Notes: generated by a model from the sequence alone, not told the origin. Positions 36,298-45,898 are shown, counted from the stretch's first letter. The stretch is DNA of 64,000 nt from Sulfuritalea sp. (GCA_016708585.1 JADJFK010000027.1:18990-82989), one strand, 5' to 3'. A program made the numbers and translations.

Positions 36298-36698
36298 ATG
36301 ATGACCGGGCCGTGGTAGTCCTCGTCCTGAGCCGGGGCCTTGTCACCGATCTTCCCGGTCAAACCCGCCGAGCGCGTGCCGTGGTGGTCAGCCTGGATCT
36401 GCAGCACATTGGTCACGCAATCGCCGAGATTGTCATAGAACTCGTGGCCGGTTCCGAATATCTCAGTCTCGGAATAGAAGAACTGGCAACGGAAACGCTG
36501 ATCGCCCACCTTGGCGACGATGAATCCCGCACCCAGTTCGTCCCAGTAAAGGGCCGGGCATGATGACGGCTCCGTGTCGCCGGGCTTGAGCAGCAGTTCG
36601 ACTTCGGCTGCCTGCAGCGGAACCAGGCGACCGTAACGTTCGAGCAGGGTCTGGTTGACCAGTTGGAATTCACTGTCGGTAAAGTCCGGGATGCTCAT
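36294..36698 (-). CDS. Hypothetical protein of 134 residues
   Basis: First gene of the small three-gene minus-strand operon, divergent from soeA. It is acidic and soluble, with ELLLKPGDTE, CPALYWDELGAGFIVAK and a GHEFYDNLGDCVTNVLQIQAD segment; it starts SIPDFTDSEFQLV. I do not recognise the family. Position beside soeA may be incidental. Confidence 0.65.
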   Translation of the reverse strand: MSIPDFTDSEFQLVNQTLLERYGRLVPLQAAEVELLLKPGDTEPSSCPALYWDELGAGFIVAKVGDQRFRCQFFYSETEIFGTGHEFYDNLGDCVTNVLQIQADHHGTRSAGLTGKIGDKAPAQDEDYHGPVII

Positions 36699-36790
36699 GG
36701 GTATTCGCTTTCATGCCGGGATGGCTCATGCATGGGACGAGTAATGTACCGTGGCCGACCGACCACGGGTAATCACTGTTGCTTATTCAA

Positions 36791-36822
36791 AAATAGAAAT
36801 TATCCCCTTGTGCCGCAAGGGG
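36791..36822 (+). promoter_or_regulatory. Motif shared with the sat leader, plus a short hairpin
   Basis: AAATAGAAATTATC at 36791-36804 matches 13 of 14 positions of the sat-leader motif. It overlaps a perfect CCCCTTG (36804-36810) / CAAGGGG (36816-36822) hairpin. A TATACT -10-like box follows at 36853-36858, 26 bp before the soeA ATG, with no clear -35. Confidence 0.5.
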
Positions 36823-36883
36823 GCGAGTCGTCAGAATATCGTGGGTTTCTAATATACTCGACCGGACACGTAACGACCTCTGC

Positions 36884-39756
36884 ATGCAAGCCGTGAGCCC
36901 ATCTATCCCGCCAGTTCAGGAAGTCAAGAACACCACGTGCTACATGTGCGCCTGCCGCTGCGGCATCCGCGTGCATTTGCGCGATGGCGTGGTGCGTTAC
37001 ATCGACGGCAACCCCGATCACCCACTCAATAAGGGCGTGATCTGCGCCAAGGGTTCGTCGGGCATCATGAAGCAGTATTCCCCGCGCGTCTGCTGAAGCC
37101 GCTCAAGCGCAAGGCCGGGGCCGAACGCGGCGCCGGCGAGTTCGAAGAGATCGAGTGGGAAGAGGCCTTCGCCACGCTGGCCGAACGCCTGGGGAAAATC
37201 CGCGCCACCGACCCGAAGAAATTCGCGCTGTTCACCGGCCGCGACCAGATGCAGGCGCTGACCGGCATGTTCGCGCGCCAGTTCGGCACGCCCAACTATG
37301 CGGCGCACGGCGGCTTCTGTTCGGTGAACATGGCCGCCGGCATGATCTACACCATCGGCGGTTCGTTCTGGGAATTCGGCGGGCCCGACCTCGATCGCGC
37401 CAAGCTGTTCGTCATGATCGGCACGGCGGAAGACCACCATTCCAACCCGCTGAAGATCGCGTTGTCGAAATTCAAGCGCGACGGTGGCCGTTTCATTTCG
37501 ATCAATCCGGTGCGCACCGGTTACTCGGCGATCGCCGACGAATGGGTGCCGATCCGCCCGGGCACGGATGGCGCGCTGCTGCTCGCCATCATCCACGAGA
37601 TCATCGCCACCGGCTTGTACGACCGGGAGTTCCTGGTCCAGTACAGCAATGCCGGGCAACTGATCAACGTCGATGAGGCCAACGACGAGTTCGGTTTTTT
37701 CGTGCGCACCGAGGTGCCGACCGAGGAAGCCTGTTACGAACCGCAGGACAAGCTGTGGTGGGACCGCAGCACCGACCGCGCGGTGGTGACGCACAGCCCG
37801 GGCGCCGATCCCTTCCTGCTCGGCGAGTTCAAGCTGCCGGACGGCACGCCGGTGAAGCCGGCTTTCCAGTTGCTGCAGGAGCGGGTCAAGGAGTACACGC
37901 CGGAGTGGGCGGCGCAGATCACCGGCATCCCGGCCGAGACCATCCGCCGCGTGGCGCATGAAATGGGCGTCACGGCGCGCGACCAGAAGATCGAGCTGCC
38001 GATCGCCTGGACCGATTCCTGGGGCAGGGAACACGACACGGTGACCGGCAACCCGGTGGCCTTCCACGCCATGCGCGGCCTCGCCGCCCACAGCAACGGC
38101 TTCCAGACCATACGCGCGATGTCCATCCTGATGTCGCTGCTGGGCACCATCGACCGCCCCGGCGGATTCCGCCACAAGGCACCCTTCCCGCGGCCGATCC
38201 CGCCCTGCGCCCGCACGCCCAACGACCCGCGCGCGGTGCAGCCCAACCGTCCGCTCGACGGCATGGCGCTGGGCTGGCCCTCGGACCCGGACGACCTGTT
38301 CGTCAACGACGACGGCAGCCCGGTGCGCATCGACAAGGCCTTCTCCTGGGAATATCCGCTGTCGGTGCACGGCCTGATGCACAACGCCATCACCAACGCC
38401 TGGCGCGGCGATCCCTACCGCATCGACACGCTGCTGATCTTCATGGCCAACATGGCCTGGAACTCGACCATGAATGCGGTCGAAGTGCGCAAGATGCTGA
38501 ATGACAAGGCCGAGGATGGCGAGTACAAGATTCCCTTCCTCGTCGTCTGCGATGCCTTCCATTCCGAGATGACGGCCTTCGCCGACCTGATCCTGCCCGA
38601 CACGACCTACCTCGAACGCCACGATGTGATGTCCATGCTCGACCGGCCGATCTCGGAGTTCGACGGTCCGGTGGATTCGGTGCGCGTCCCGGTGGTCCCG
38701 GTCTCGGGCGACTGCAAGCCTTTCCAGGAAGTGCTGATCGAACTCGGCACGCGCCTCAAGCTGCCGGCCTTCGTCACGAAGGAAGGAGAGCGCAAGTTCC
38801 GCGACTATCCCGACTTTGTGGTGAATTGGGAATCCGAGCCCGGCTCCGGCATCGGCTTCCTCGCCGGCTGGAGAGGGAAGGGCGGAGAGAAATCGCTGCG
38901 CGGCGAACCGAACCCGAACCAGTGGGAGATGTACAAGAAGAACAACTGCGTCTTCCATTACGAACTGCCGAAGTCCTACCAGTACATGCGCAACTGGAAC
39001 AAGGGCTACCTCGAATGGTCGCAGCGCAACCGCATCACGCGCTATGCCGAGCCGATCCTCATTCACATTTATTCCGAGGTGCTGCAACGCTTCCGTGCCG
39101 CCGCACAGGGCAAGGGCTTCTCGCGCCGGCCGCCGGAAGCGCTGAAGAAGCGCGTCGAGACCTATTTCGACCCGCTGCCTTTCTATTACGATCCGCTCGA
39201 AGCCCAGGTCACCGACAAGCACCAGTATCCTCTGGCGGCCGTGACGCAGCGACCGATGGCGATGTACCACTCCTGGGATTCGCAGAACGCCTGGCTGCGC
39301 CAGATCCATACCCACAACTACCTTTACGTCAATGCGCAGACCGCCCAGCGTCAGGGCATCGATGACGGCGACTGGATCTGGGTCGAGTCGCAATGGGGCA
39401 AGGTCAAGTGCATGGCACGCCACTCCGAGGCCGTGGAACCCGGCACGGTATGGACCTGGAACGCGATCGGCAAGGCGGCCGGAGCCTGGAACCTGACGCC
39501 CGACGCCAACGAGTCGCAGAAGGGCTTTTTGCTCAACCACCTGATCTCGGAGGAACTGCCATCGGGTGCGGCACGGATTTCCAATTCCGATCCGATCACC
39601 GGCCAGGCCGCGTGGTACGACGTGCGGGTGAAGATATATAAAGTCGGCGCCGGCGAGACGGCGATTACGTCGCCGCAGTTCGAGACCATGAAGCCTTATC
39701 CGGGCATGAAGGCGCGCAGCAGCATCCTGGCCTACCTGGGAATCAAGGCGAAATGA
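36884..39756 (+). pseudogene. soeA: Molybdopterin sulfite dehydrogenase catalytic subunit, frameshifted
   Basis: Catalytic subunit of the cytoplasm-facing SoeABC enzyme oxidising sulfite to sulfate with electrons to quinone. The first 70 residues hold the [4Fe-4S] motif CYMCACRCG ... CAKG of bis-MGD enzymes, then hit a TGA at 37094. Homologous sequence resumes one frame over (RLLKPLKRK from 37087) and runs open to 39756, including GRDQMQALTGMFARQFG and PLSVHG. One missing base near 37082-37086 explains this; restoring it gives about 957 residues, a normal SoeA length. It may be a true mutation or a sequence error. The in-frame repeat KVGAGETA lies near the C terminus. soeB overlaps its stop by 4 bp. 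Confidence 0.88.
39640..39664 (+). repeat. Dispersed repeat unit inside soeA
   Basis: The unit is read in the gene frame as KVGAGETAI, about 30 codons before the stop. It is a full match to the core plus the ACGGCGAT end. Confidence 0.8.
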
Positions 39757-40484
39757 CGCAACTGGCTCTGGTGATAGACCTCAACGTCTGCGTCGGCTGC
39801 CAGGCCTGCGTGACCTCCTGCAAGGAGTGGAACACCTCCGGGGAAGCGGGGCCGATGGGCGACCAGAATCCCTACGGCGCCGATCCGACCGGCACCTTCT
39901 TCAATCGTGTGCAGACCTTCGAGGTCGGCGAGTTCCCCAATACCGAGACGGTGCATTTCCCCAAGTCCTGCCTGCACTGCGAAGACCCACCCTGCGTTCC
40001 GGTGTGCCCGACGGGCGCTTCCTACAAGCGCAAGGAGGACGGCATCGTCCTCGTCGATTACGACAAGTGCATCGGCTGCAAGTACTGCTCCTGGGCCTGC
40101 CCCTACGGCGCGCGCGAGCTCGACGAGCAGCAGCAGGTGATGAAGAAATGCACGCTGTGCGTCGATCGCATCTACGACATGACCATGGCCGAAGCCGATC
40201 GCAAGCCGTCCTGCGTCAAGGCCTGCCCGACCTCGGCGCGCCTGTTCGGGGACGTGCACGATCCTGAATCCGCGGTCTCGATCGCCATTCGCGAAAGCGG
40301 TGGTTATGCCCTGATGCCCGAATGGGGCACGCATCCGGCCAACCACTACCTGCCGCGGCGCAAGACCCGGATCAAGATCCACGAGGACGAACTCGAGCGC
40401 GCCGACAACCCGCTCAAGGTCGATCGCCAGTTGCCCAAGCCGGCCATGAGCGAGCCGACCCTCGACGACGTCACCACCTGGTAA
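39753..40484 (+). CDS. soeB: SoeB-like iron-sulfur subunit of sulfite dehydrogenase
   Basis: Electron-transfer subunit with four [4Fe-4S] clusters, 243 residues. Motifs in order: CVGCQACVTSCKEWN, CLHCEDPPCVPVCPTGA, CIGCKYCSWACPYGA and CTLCVDRIY...CVKACPTSA. This is the DmsB/PsrB/SoeB family. Its ATG overlaps the soeA stop (ATGA), and soeC begins 11 bp after it. Assignment to sulfite oxidation follows the sulfur context; polysulfide reductase is the close alternative. Confidence 0.92.
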   Translation: MTQLALVIDLNVCVGCQACVTSCKEWNTSGEAGPMGDQNPYGADPTGTFFNRVQTFEVGEFPNTETVHFPKSCLHCEDPPCVPVCPTGASYKRKEDGIVLVDYDKCIGCKYCSWACPYGARELDEQQQVMKKCTLCVDRIYDMTMAEADRKPSCVKACPTSARLFGDVHDPESAVSIAIRESGGYALMPEWGTHPANHYLPRRKTRIKIHEDELERADNPLKVDRQLPKPAMSEPTLDDVTTW

Positions 40485-40495
40485 GCGGACACGAC

Positions 40496-41473
40496 ATGCA
40501 TCCCGCGTTCTCGGTCATCTTCCTCACAACCCTGATCGGCGCCGCCCAGGGCCTGTTCCTCGCCTTGTTCACCGCACAGTCCTACGCCGCCTTCAAACTG
40601 CTGCCGCAGCCGGATGCCCATGCCTTCTACGGTCAGGGCAGCCTGCTGGCGCTGGTTCTGCTGGTCGCAGGACTGGCGGCTTCGTTCTTCCACCTCGGAC
40701 ATCCCGAGCGCGCCTGGCGCGCCGCGGCCAAATGGCGCACGTCGTGGTTGTCGCGCGAGGTGATCGTGCTGCCGGCTTTCATGGGCGTGGTCTTTCTCTA
40801 TGGCCTGGCGCACTGGCTGGACTGGCACCCGGTACTGATGACCCTGCCCGGCGGGCTGCCCGTCGATCCCAGCGCCATCCTCGGCGTCGCGGGTACCGTG
40901 CTCGCCTTCGCCCTGTTCGTCTGCACGGCGATGATCTACGCCTGCCTCAAGTTCCTCGCCGAATGGCACTCGCCGCTGACCGTCATCAATTACATCCTGC
41001 TCGGCGGCGCCTCGGGATTTACGCTGGCCGCCGCCTTCGCCGCCGCGACGGCGCCGGAACTGGTCGGCTTCCTCGCCGGCTGGGCAGCCATCATCACCCT
41101 GCTCGGACTGTTGAGCCGCGGTGCGTCCCTGATTCGCAACGCACGCCTCAAGCCGAAATCGACGCTGCAGACCGCCATCGGCATCAAGCACCCGAAGATC
41201 GTGCAGAAAACCCAGGGCTTCATGGGCGGCAGTTTCAACACCCGCGAGTTCTTTCACGGCCGGCCGGTGGCGGTGCTGCGCGGGGTGAAGTGGTTTTTCA
41301 TTCTGGGTGTGTTCCTGGTTCCGCTTCCGCTGCTTCTGGCCGGCATGCAGGGAGGCGTCGCACTTCTGGCGGGGGCTTTTGCCATGCAGTATCTGGGCCT
41401 CCTGGCCGAGCGCTGGTATTTCTTCGCCCAGGCCAATCATCCGCAAAATCTGTATTACCAGTCCATTGCCTGA
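40496..41473 (+). CDS. soeC: SoeC-like (DmsC/NrfD-type) membrane anchor subunit
   Basis: Integral membrane subunit passing electrons to quinone, 325 residues with about eight hydrophobic helices starting HPAFSVIFLTTLIGAAQGLF. The GHPERAWRA motif in the first loop is typical of DmsC-family anchors. The ATG at 40496 is chosen because a longer in-frame reading overlaps soeB. It is third in soeABC and is followed about 90 bp later by tusA. Confidence 0.91.
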   Translation: MHPAFSVIFLTTLIGAAQGLFLALFTAQSYAAFKLLPQPDAHAFYGQGSLLALVLLVAGLAASFFHLGHPERAWRAAAKWRTSWLSREVIVLPAFMGVVFLYGLAHWLDWHPVLMTLPGGLPVDPSAILGVAGTVLAFALFVCTAMIYACLKFLAEWHSPLTVINYILLGGASGFTLAAAFAAATAPELVGFLAGWAAIITLLGLLSRGASLIRNARLKPKSTLQTAIGIKHPKIVQKTQGFMGGSFNTREFFHGRPVAVLRGVKWFFILGVFLVPLPLLLAGMQGGVALLAGAFAMQYLGLLAERWYFFAQANHPQNLYYQSIA

Positions 41474-41564
41474 GACCTGTTGTCGCCAAGGGTCTTTAGG
41501 CATATCATTGTTTGCTAAAGTACCAAGCCCTAGCACCATAACCATTCACAAGAGAGGAAAACGC

Positions 41565-41792
41565 ATGAACTTCGACAAGGAACTCGACGCTCGCGGACTT
41601 AACTGCCCGCTTCCCATCCTGCGCGCCAAGAAGTCGCTGGCCGAACTCCAGTCGGGTCAGGTGCTGCGCATCATCGCTACCGATCCCGGCTCGGTGAAGG
41701 ATTTCGCCGCGTTTGCCAAACAGACCGGCAATGAACTCCTGGCGAGCTCCGAAAAAGACAAGGAATTCGAATTTTTCATGAAGCGCAAATAA
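41565..41792 (+). CDS. tusA: TusA-family sulfur carrier protein
   Basis: A 75-residue sulfur carrier. The conserved DARGLNCPLPILRAK segment holds the persulfide-bearing Cys (near residue 14) in the CPxP motif. In sulfur oxidisers TusA passes sulfane sulfur to the Dsr or sHdr route. The start follows AGAGAGGAAAA. It is flanked by soeABC upstream and a DsrE2-like gene downstream, the usual tusA-dsrE2 pairing. Confidence 0.94.
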   Translation: MNFDKELDARGLNCPLPILRAKKSLAELQSGQVLRIIATDPGSVKDFAAFAKQTGNELLASSEKDKEFEFFMKRK

Positions 41793-41807
41793 GCATTGCC
41801 CGCTCCC

Positions 41808-41841
41808 GACACGACCTGCCCGCGGGCAGGTCGTGTCGTTT
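41808..41841 (+). terminator. Hairpin terminator after tusA
   Basis: A perfect 32-nt palindrome (CGACACGACCTGCCCG and its complement) starts 15 bp after the tusA stop, followed by only a short T stretch. Strong stem, weak tail. Confidence 0.75.
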
Positions 41842-41989
41842 ACGGCAGGGCGGGCTCCCTGCGCGACGTTTCGCACCGGCTGCGTGAGGAATCACTGGTC
41901 GCTATAGGGCTATAGAAAAAATCGTCTGGTTGCTGCACTGCGGTTTATAAGACTATTCGAACTTGGTCATACGGACTTGGAGCAGCGAC

Positions 41990-42604
41990 ATGGGTGCCAT
42001 CCCCGAAATTGCAAACATCGACGAGCTGGTCAATCGTCGCCTGGAAGAACTGCTGCCGCAGAAGCTGGAAGAAGCGCTGCGCAGCCGCGAGGAATCGAAG
42101 ACGCCTTCGATGGCCATCATCGCCACCCGCGGCACGCTGGACTGGGCCTACCCGCCCTTCATCCTCGGCTCCACGGCCGCCGCGCTGGGCTGGGACGTGT
42201 CGATCTTCTTTACCTTCTACGGCCTCAACCTGCTGAAGAAGGACGTCTCCGACCTCAAGGTGAGCCCGCTCGGCAACCCCGGCATGCCGATGAAAATGCC
42301 TTTCGGGCCGGAGTGGTTCAAGGGCATCAACTGGAACATTCCCAACATCGTGCAGGCCGGCGTGCCGGGTTTCGAGAACGTGGCCACGATGCTGATGCAG
42401 CAGACCATCAAGAACAACGGCGTCGCCACCATCGAAGAGTTGCGCGGCCTTTCGCAGGAGGCCGACGTCAAGTTCATCGCCTGCCAGATGACGGTCGACC
42501 TGTTCGGCTTCAACCACGACGACTTCATTCCCGGCCTCGACTTCGCCGGCGCGGCGACCTTCCTGCCGGTCGCGCAGAAGGCCGATGTCAGCCTGTTCAT
42601 GTAG
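41990..42604 (+). CDS. DsrE2-type DsrE/F/H-like sulfur-transfer protein
   Basis: A 204-residue protein of the DsrE2 group, predicted to exchange sulfane sulfur with TusA. It has an N-terminal helical lead (about 1-40), IIATRGTLDWAYPPFILGSTAAALGWDVSIFFTFYGLNLL, and FIACQMTVDLFGF with the likely active Cys. Some DsrE2 members have two membrane helices; here only weak hydrophobic stretches occur. The ATG at 41990 follows GGAG at good spacing; an earlier in-frame start at 41963 is less likely. Confidence 0.88.
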   Translation: MGAIPEIANIDELVNRRLEELLPQKLEEALRSREESKTPSMAIIATRGTLDWAYPPFILGSTAAALGWDVSIFFTFYGLNLLKKDVSDLKVSPLGNPGMPMKMPFGPEWFKGINWNIPNIVQAGVPGFENVATMLMQQTIKNNGVATIEELRGLSQEADVKFIACQMTVDLFGFNHDDFIPGLDFAGAATFLPVAQKADVSLFM

Positions 42605-42652
42605 CCGGAACGCAACAAAAGTCCGGGCGACCAATTCGTTTGGCTGGACTTC

Positions 42653-42680
42653 TTGAATAACTTTAGTTTAGGTTTATAAC
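42653..42680 (+). promoter_or_regulatory. Sigma-70-type promoter before the FadL-like gene
   Basis: TTGAAT at 42653-42658 and TATAAC at 42675-42680 are 16 bp apart in an AT-rich gap; the start codon with a GGGAGG site follows at 42716. Confidence 0.55.
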
Positions 42681-42715
42681 TCGTTGAAATTCATGGATTC
42701 AAGGGAGGCCTCACA

Positions 42716-43990
42716 ATGAAACTGAAAAAAATCGCAGCACTCATCGCCCTTGCCGGCCTGTCCGGCTCGGCTTTTGCCACCAACGGCTATTTCCCCCACG
42801 GCTACGGCATGAAGGCCAAGGGCATGGGCGGTGTCGGCATTGCCTACGGCCAGGACGCGATGGCGGCTGCCATCAACCCCGCCAACATGGTGCTGGTCGG
42901 CAATCGCTGGGATGCCGGCGTCGATTATTTCCGCCCGCAGCGCGAGGCGTCGATCACGGGGAGCGGTTTCGGCGGGTTCTTCGACGGCAAGTTCGATGGC
43001 AATAGCTCGGAAAATTATTTCGTGCCCGAGTTCGGCTACAACAAGATGATTGCCAACAACATGTCGCTGGGCGTCTCGGTCTACGGCAATGGTGGCATGG
43101 CGACCGATTACAAAAACAATCCGTTTGCCAAGTACGCTCCTCCTGGATTGGGTGTGAGTGAGCATGCCGGTGTCGATCTGGCCCAGCTGATGATTGCCCC
43201 CACCTGGTCCTACAAGCTGAACGAGAATCACGCGATCGGCGTCAGCCTCAAGATTGCGTATCAGCGTTTCGAGGCCTTTGGCATCCAGCCTTTTGGCGGC
43301 ATATCGAGCGACTTCACCAAGCTGACCAACAATGGTCACGACAGTTCCTGGGGTTGGGGCATCGGGATCGGCTGGACCGGGCAGATCACCCCGACCGTTA
43401 AACTGGGTGCGACCTACCAGTCGAAGACAAAGATGCAAGAACTCGACGACTACAAGGGCCTGTTTGCCGAAAAGGGCGGCTTCGACATTCCCGAGAATTA
43501 CGGCATCGGCATGTCCTGGCAGGCGACACCCCAGTTGGTGATCGCTGCCGATGTGACGCAAATCAACTTCGGCAAGATCAACTCGGTGGGAAATCCCCTG
43601 CGCTTCCCTCCCGGCCCCGGCCAACTGCTGGGCAACAGCAATGGTTCGGGTTTTGGCTGGGATGACATGACGGTCTACAAGATCGGCGTCGCCTATGACC
43701 TGAACAAGGAATGGACGCTGCGTGCCGGCTATAACCATGGCGATCAGCCGATCCCAAGCAGCCAGACCTTCTTCAACATCCTGGCACCCGCGACTGTCGA
43801 GGATCACCTGACCCTCGGCGCCACCTGGCGCCTGGCGAGCGGCGGCGAGGTGACCTTCGCCTACATGCACGCCTTCGAGGAGACGGTCAAGGGCTCCGGT
43901 TCGATTCCGGCGGGTTTCTTCGGTGGCGGCAATGCCAATCTCAAGATGTACGAGGATTCCTTCGGCGTTTCCTACGGCGTCAAGTTCTAA
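42716..43990 (+). CDS. OmpP1/FadL-family outer membrane channel
   Basis: Predicted outer-membrane beta-barrel for hydrophobic substrates, 424 residues with a signal peptide (about 1-21, ending SAFA). The N-terminal plug motif TNGYFPHGYGMKAKGMGGVGIAYGQDAMAAAINPANM and a C-terminal aromatic ending (SYGVKF) fit the family. Such proteins often occur near sulfur-oxidation genes, where uptake of hydrophobic compounds or sulfur is proposed. It has its own promoter and a strong terminator. Confidence 0.92.
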   Translation: MKLKKIAALIALAGLSGSAFATNGYFPHGYGMKAKGMGGVGIAYGQDAMAAAINPANMVLVGNRWDAGVDYFRPQREASITGSGFGGFFDGKFDGNSSENYFVPEFGYNKMIANNMSLGVSVYGNGGMATDYKNNPFAKYAPPGLGVSEHAGVDLAQLMIAPTWSYKLNENHAIGVSLKIAYQRFEAFGIQPFGGISSDFTKLTNNGHDSSWGWGIGIGWTGQITPTVKLGATYQSKTKMQELDDYKGLFAEKGGFDIPENYGIGMSWQATPQLVIAADVTQINFGKINSVGNPLRFPPGPGQLLGNSNGSGFGWDDMTVYKIGVAYDLNKEWTLRAGYNHGDQPIPSSQTFFNILAPATVEDHLTLGATWRLASGGEVTFAYMHAFEETVKGSGSIPAGFFGGGNANLKMYEDSFGVSYGVKF

Positions 43991-44040
43991 GGATTGCCTC
44001 GACGGTCGTTCGGTATCAAGCGGCCAGGCGTAGATCTGAC

Positions 44041-44070
44041 AAAACGGGGCTGGGTAACCAGCCCCGTTTT
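44041..44070 (+). terminator. Rho-independent terminator after the FadL-like gene
   Basis: Perfect AAAACGGGGCTGG / CCAGCCCCGTTTT inverted repeat with a GTAA loop and a T tail. It works in both orientations by sequence. Confidence 0.92.
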
Positions 44071-44108
44071 ATTTGAATCAATTGAATAAAAAATCTCGGA
44101 GGAAATAC

Positions 44109-45014
44109 ATGTCGCAACTGGTTAAATTGCTGGGCGCTCTGGCCTTTTCGCTTTGCGCAAGCGTGGCATCCGCCCAGGATGCCGTTCTGAAGCCCTTCGT
44201 GCTGGGTTCGAAAGGCGCGGGGGATCTGGCGCAGAAAGTCGAGGCGACCAAGGCCGCGCTGACCAAGGCCGGCTTCACCGTGGCTGGCAGCTATAGCCCC
44301 TATGCCAATACCACCATCGTCGTTGTGACCAACGACGAGCTGAAAAGCACCGCGGCGAAATCGGAACACGGTGGTTTCGGCGCCGCGCAGCGCATCTCCA
44401 TCGTCAAGGTCAAGGACGAAGTGCAGGTGGCTTACACCAACCCTGCCTATTGGGCCAACATCTACCGCATGGCCGGTGAACTGAAGGACACCGCGGCCAA
44501 GCTGCAGGCGGCGCTGGGCAAGGTGGAGGAGTTCGGCGCAAAGGGCATCACCGCCGCCCAGCTGCGCAAATACCACTACAAGATGATGATGCCCTACTTC
44601 GACGATCCCGATCCGCTCGTGATGCATGCGAGCCACGAAGAGGCCGTCAAGCAGGTCGAGGCCGGGCTGGCCGCCGGGAAGCAGGGGGTGACCAGGGTTT
44701 ACCGCGTGGACATTCCCGGCAAAAAGGAAGTCCTGTTCGGCGTGGCCATGAAGGGCGCCACGGAGAAGGACAAGTTCATCGATGACAAGTTCATCATGAG
44801 CGAGATCGACTTCAAGGATGTCAAGTCGGCCGCGCACCTGCCCTACGAAATCCTAGTGGTTGACCGCCGCGTATTCGCCCTGTCGGCAAGGTTCCGCATC
44901 GCGGCGAGCTTCCCCGACCTGTCGATGATGGGCGAGAACAGCTTCATGCGCATCATGGAGTCCCCGGACGCCATCAAGAAGGCCCTGGCCTATACCGCCG
45001 GCGACAAGGACTAA
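44109..45014 (+). CDS. Secreted protein of unknown function
   Basis: A 301-residue protein with a Sec signal peptide (about 1-23, cleavage after ASA). The mature part begins QDAVLKPFVLGSKG and contains VEATKAALTKAGFTVAGSYSPYANTTIVVVTND, faintly like DUF302-type alpha/beta modules, then helical and mixed segments. No Cys or heme motif remains in the mature protein. The ATG at 44109 follows GGAGGAAA. I do not recognise the family with confidence; sulfur-locus context suggests a periplasmic role. Confidence 0.75.
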   Translation: MSQLVKLLGALAFSLCASVASAQDAVLKPFVLGSKGAGDLAQKVEATKAALTKAGFTVAGSYSPYANTTIVVVTNDELKSTAAKSEHGGFGAAQRISIVKVKDEVQVAYTNPAYWANIYRMAGELKDTAAKLQAALGKVEEFGAKGITAAQLRKYHYKMMMPYFDDPDPLVMHASHEEAVKQVEAGLAAGKQGVTRVYRVDIPGKKEVLFGVAMKGATEKDKFIDDKFIMSEIDFKDVKSAAHLPYEILVVDRRVFALSARFRIAASFPDLSMMGENSFMRIMESPDAIKKALAYTAGDKD

Positions 45015-45132
45015 GCCGGACGGGCCGCCTGTGCGCGCAATTTGGCGCACAGCGCGGCAACAGCTTCCGGTCGCCTACGCTCCCTGGCCACGATCAGTAC
45101 CGGGGCGTCGTAGTCCGGGGCGGGGCGTTGGT

Positions 45133-45157
45133 CACCGTGTCGCCGGTGCCGACTTTT
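45133..45157 (-). repeat. Dispersed GC-rich repeat unit (single, - orientation)
   Basis: CACCGTGTCGCCGGTGCCGA followed by CTTTT lies just after the 3' end of the ArsR-rhodanese gene, between it and the convergent secreted-protein gene. The core has one substitution (GGTGCC). Confidence 0.75.
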
Positions 45158-45161
45158 CGGC

Positions 45162-45815
45162 TCAGCGCACCGGCGCAATGCCCCATTCGGCGACGCCTTC
45201 CGGCAGTCGCACCGCGTCGTAGCCTTTCTTGCGCAGCAGTTCGACCGCGTCACGTGCGATCAGGCAGTAGGGTCCGCGGCAGTACGCGACCACCTTTTTT
45301 CCCTTCGGCAGTTCGGCGAGTCGCAGCTTCAGTTCGTCGATCGGAATCGAGCGCGCGAATGGCAGGTGGGCCGCGAGGAATTCGTCCGACGGCCGCACGT
45401 CGAGGACCACCACATCGCCCTTGCGCGCCATTTTGACCAGGCTTTCGCGGTCCTGCGGCGCCAGCTCGGTCGGATGGCTGACCATCTGTTCGATTACGTT
45501 GCGCAGTTCCACCAGCCGGTCTTCCGCGAGGGAGCGAATCGCCACCCAGAACCCGGCGACCTCGCGGTTGGCGATCCGGTAGATCACGTACTTGCCCTGC
45601 TTCTCGGTTTCCACGAGGCGGGCGGCGCGCAACTCGCGCAGGTGGGCGCTGGCGAGCTTTACGCTGACCGCCGCTTCGCGGGCGAGGGTTTCGACGGACT
45701 TTTCACCCTGGCACAGTAGCTCGATCAGTACCAGCCGCTTCGGGCTGGATGCGGCCTTGCCGATGCGGGCCACCTGTTCGTAGAGCAGGTCTTTGACGTG
45801 GCGGGAGTCGTTCAT
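45162..45815 (-). CDS. ArsR-family transcriptional regulator fused to a rhodanese domain
   Basis: Likely sulfide/persulfide-responsive repressor. Of 217 residues, about 1-95 are an ArsR winged helix (VKLASAHLRELRAARLVE recognition region, a Cys in LLCQGEKS), and about 115-217 a rhodanese domain with DVRPSDEFLAAHLP and active loop YCRGPYCLIA. It is divergent from the dsrE-sqr cluster and probably controls it and itself. The start at 45815 is supported by a TTGACA-N17-TAGATT promoter on this strand placing the transcription start near the ATG, which would make a leaderless mRNA; a TTG at 45851 lies upstream of that point. Confidence 0.87.
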   Translation of the reverse strand: MNDSRHVKDLLYEQVARIGKAASSPKRLVLIELLCQGEKSVETLAREAAVSVKLASAHLRELRAARLVETEKQGKYVIYRIANREVAGFWVAIRSLAEDRLVELRNVIEQMVSHPTELAPQDRESLVKMARKGDVVVLDVRPSDEFLAAHLPFARSIPIDELKLRLAELPKGKKVVAYCRGPYCLIARDAVELLRKKGYDAVRLPEGVAEWGIAPVR

Positions 45816-45822
45816 GGCGCTC

Positions 45823-45851
45823 AATCTAAAGTTCTGGCGATCGTCTGTCAA
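45823..45851 (-). promoter_or_regulatory. Promoter of the ArsR-rhodanese gene
   Basis: On the minus strand TTGACA (complement of 45846-45851) is 17 bp from TAGATT (complement of 45823-45828). The predicted start point lies at about 45815-45817, at or next to the ATG. Confidence 0.65.
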
Positions 45852-45868
45852 TTATCTTATCGACTGTC

Positions 45869-45898
45869 TTGACAATCTATGCATCCTTGGTCTAGATT
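45869..45898 (+). promoter_or_regulatory. Promoter of the dsrE-sqr-desulfurase operon
   Basis: TTGACA at 45869-45874 and TAGATT at 45893-45898 are spaced 18 bp. The predicted 5' UTR is about 180 nt before the dsrE ATG at 46085. Confidence 0.65.
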
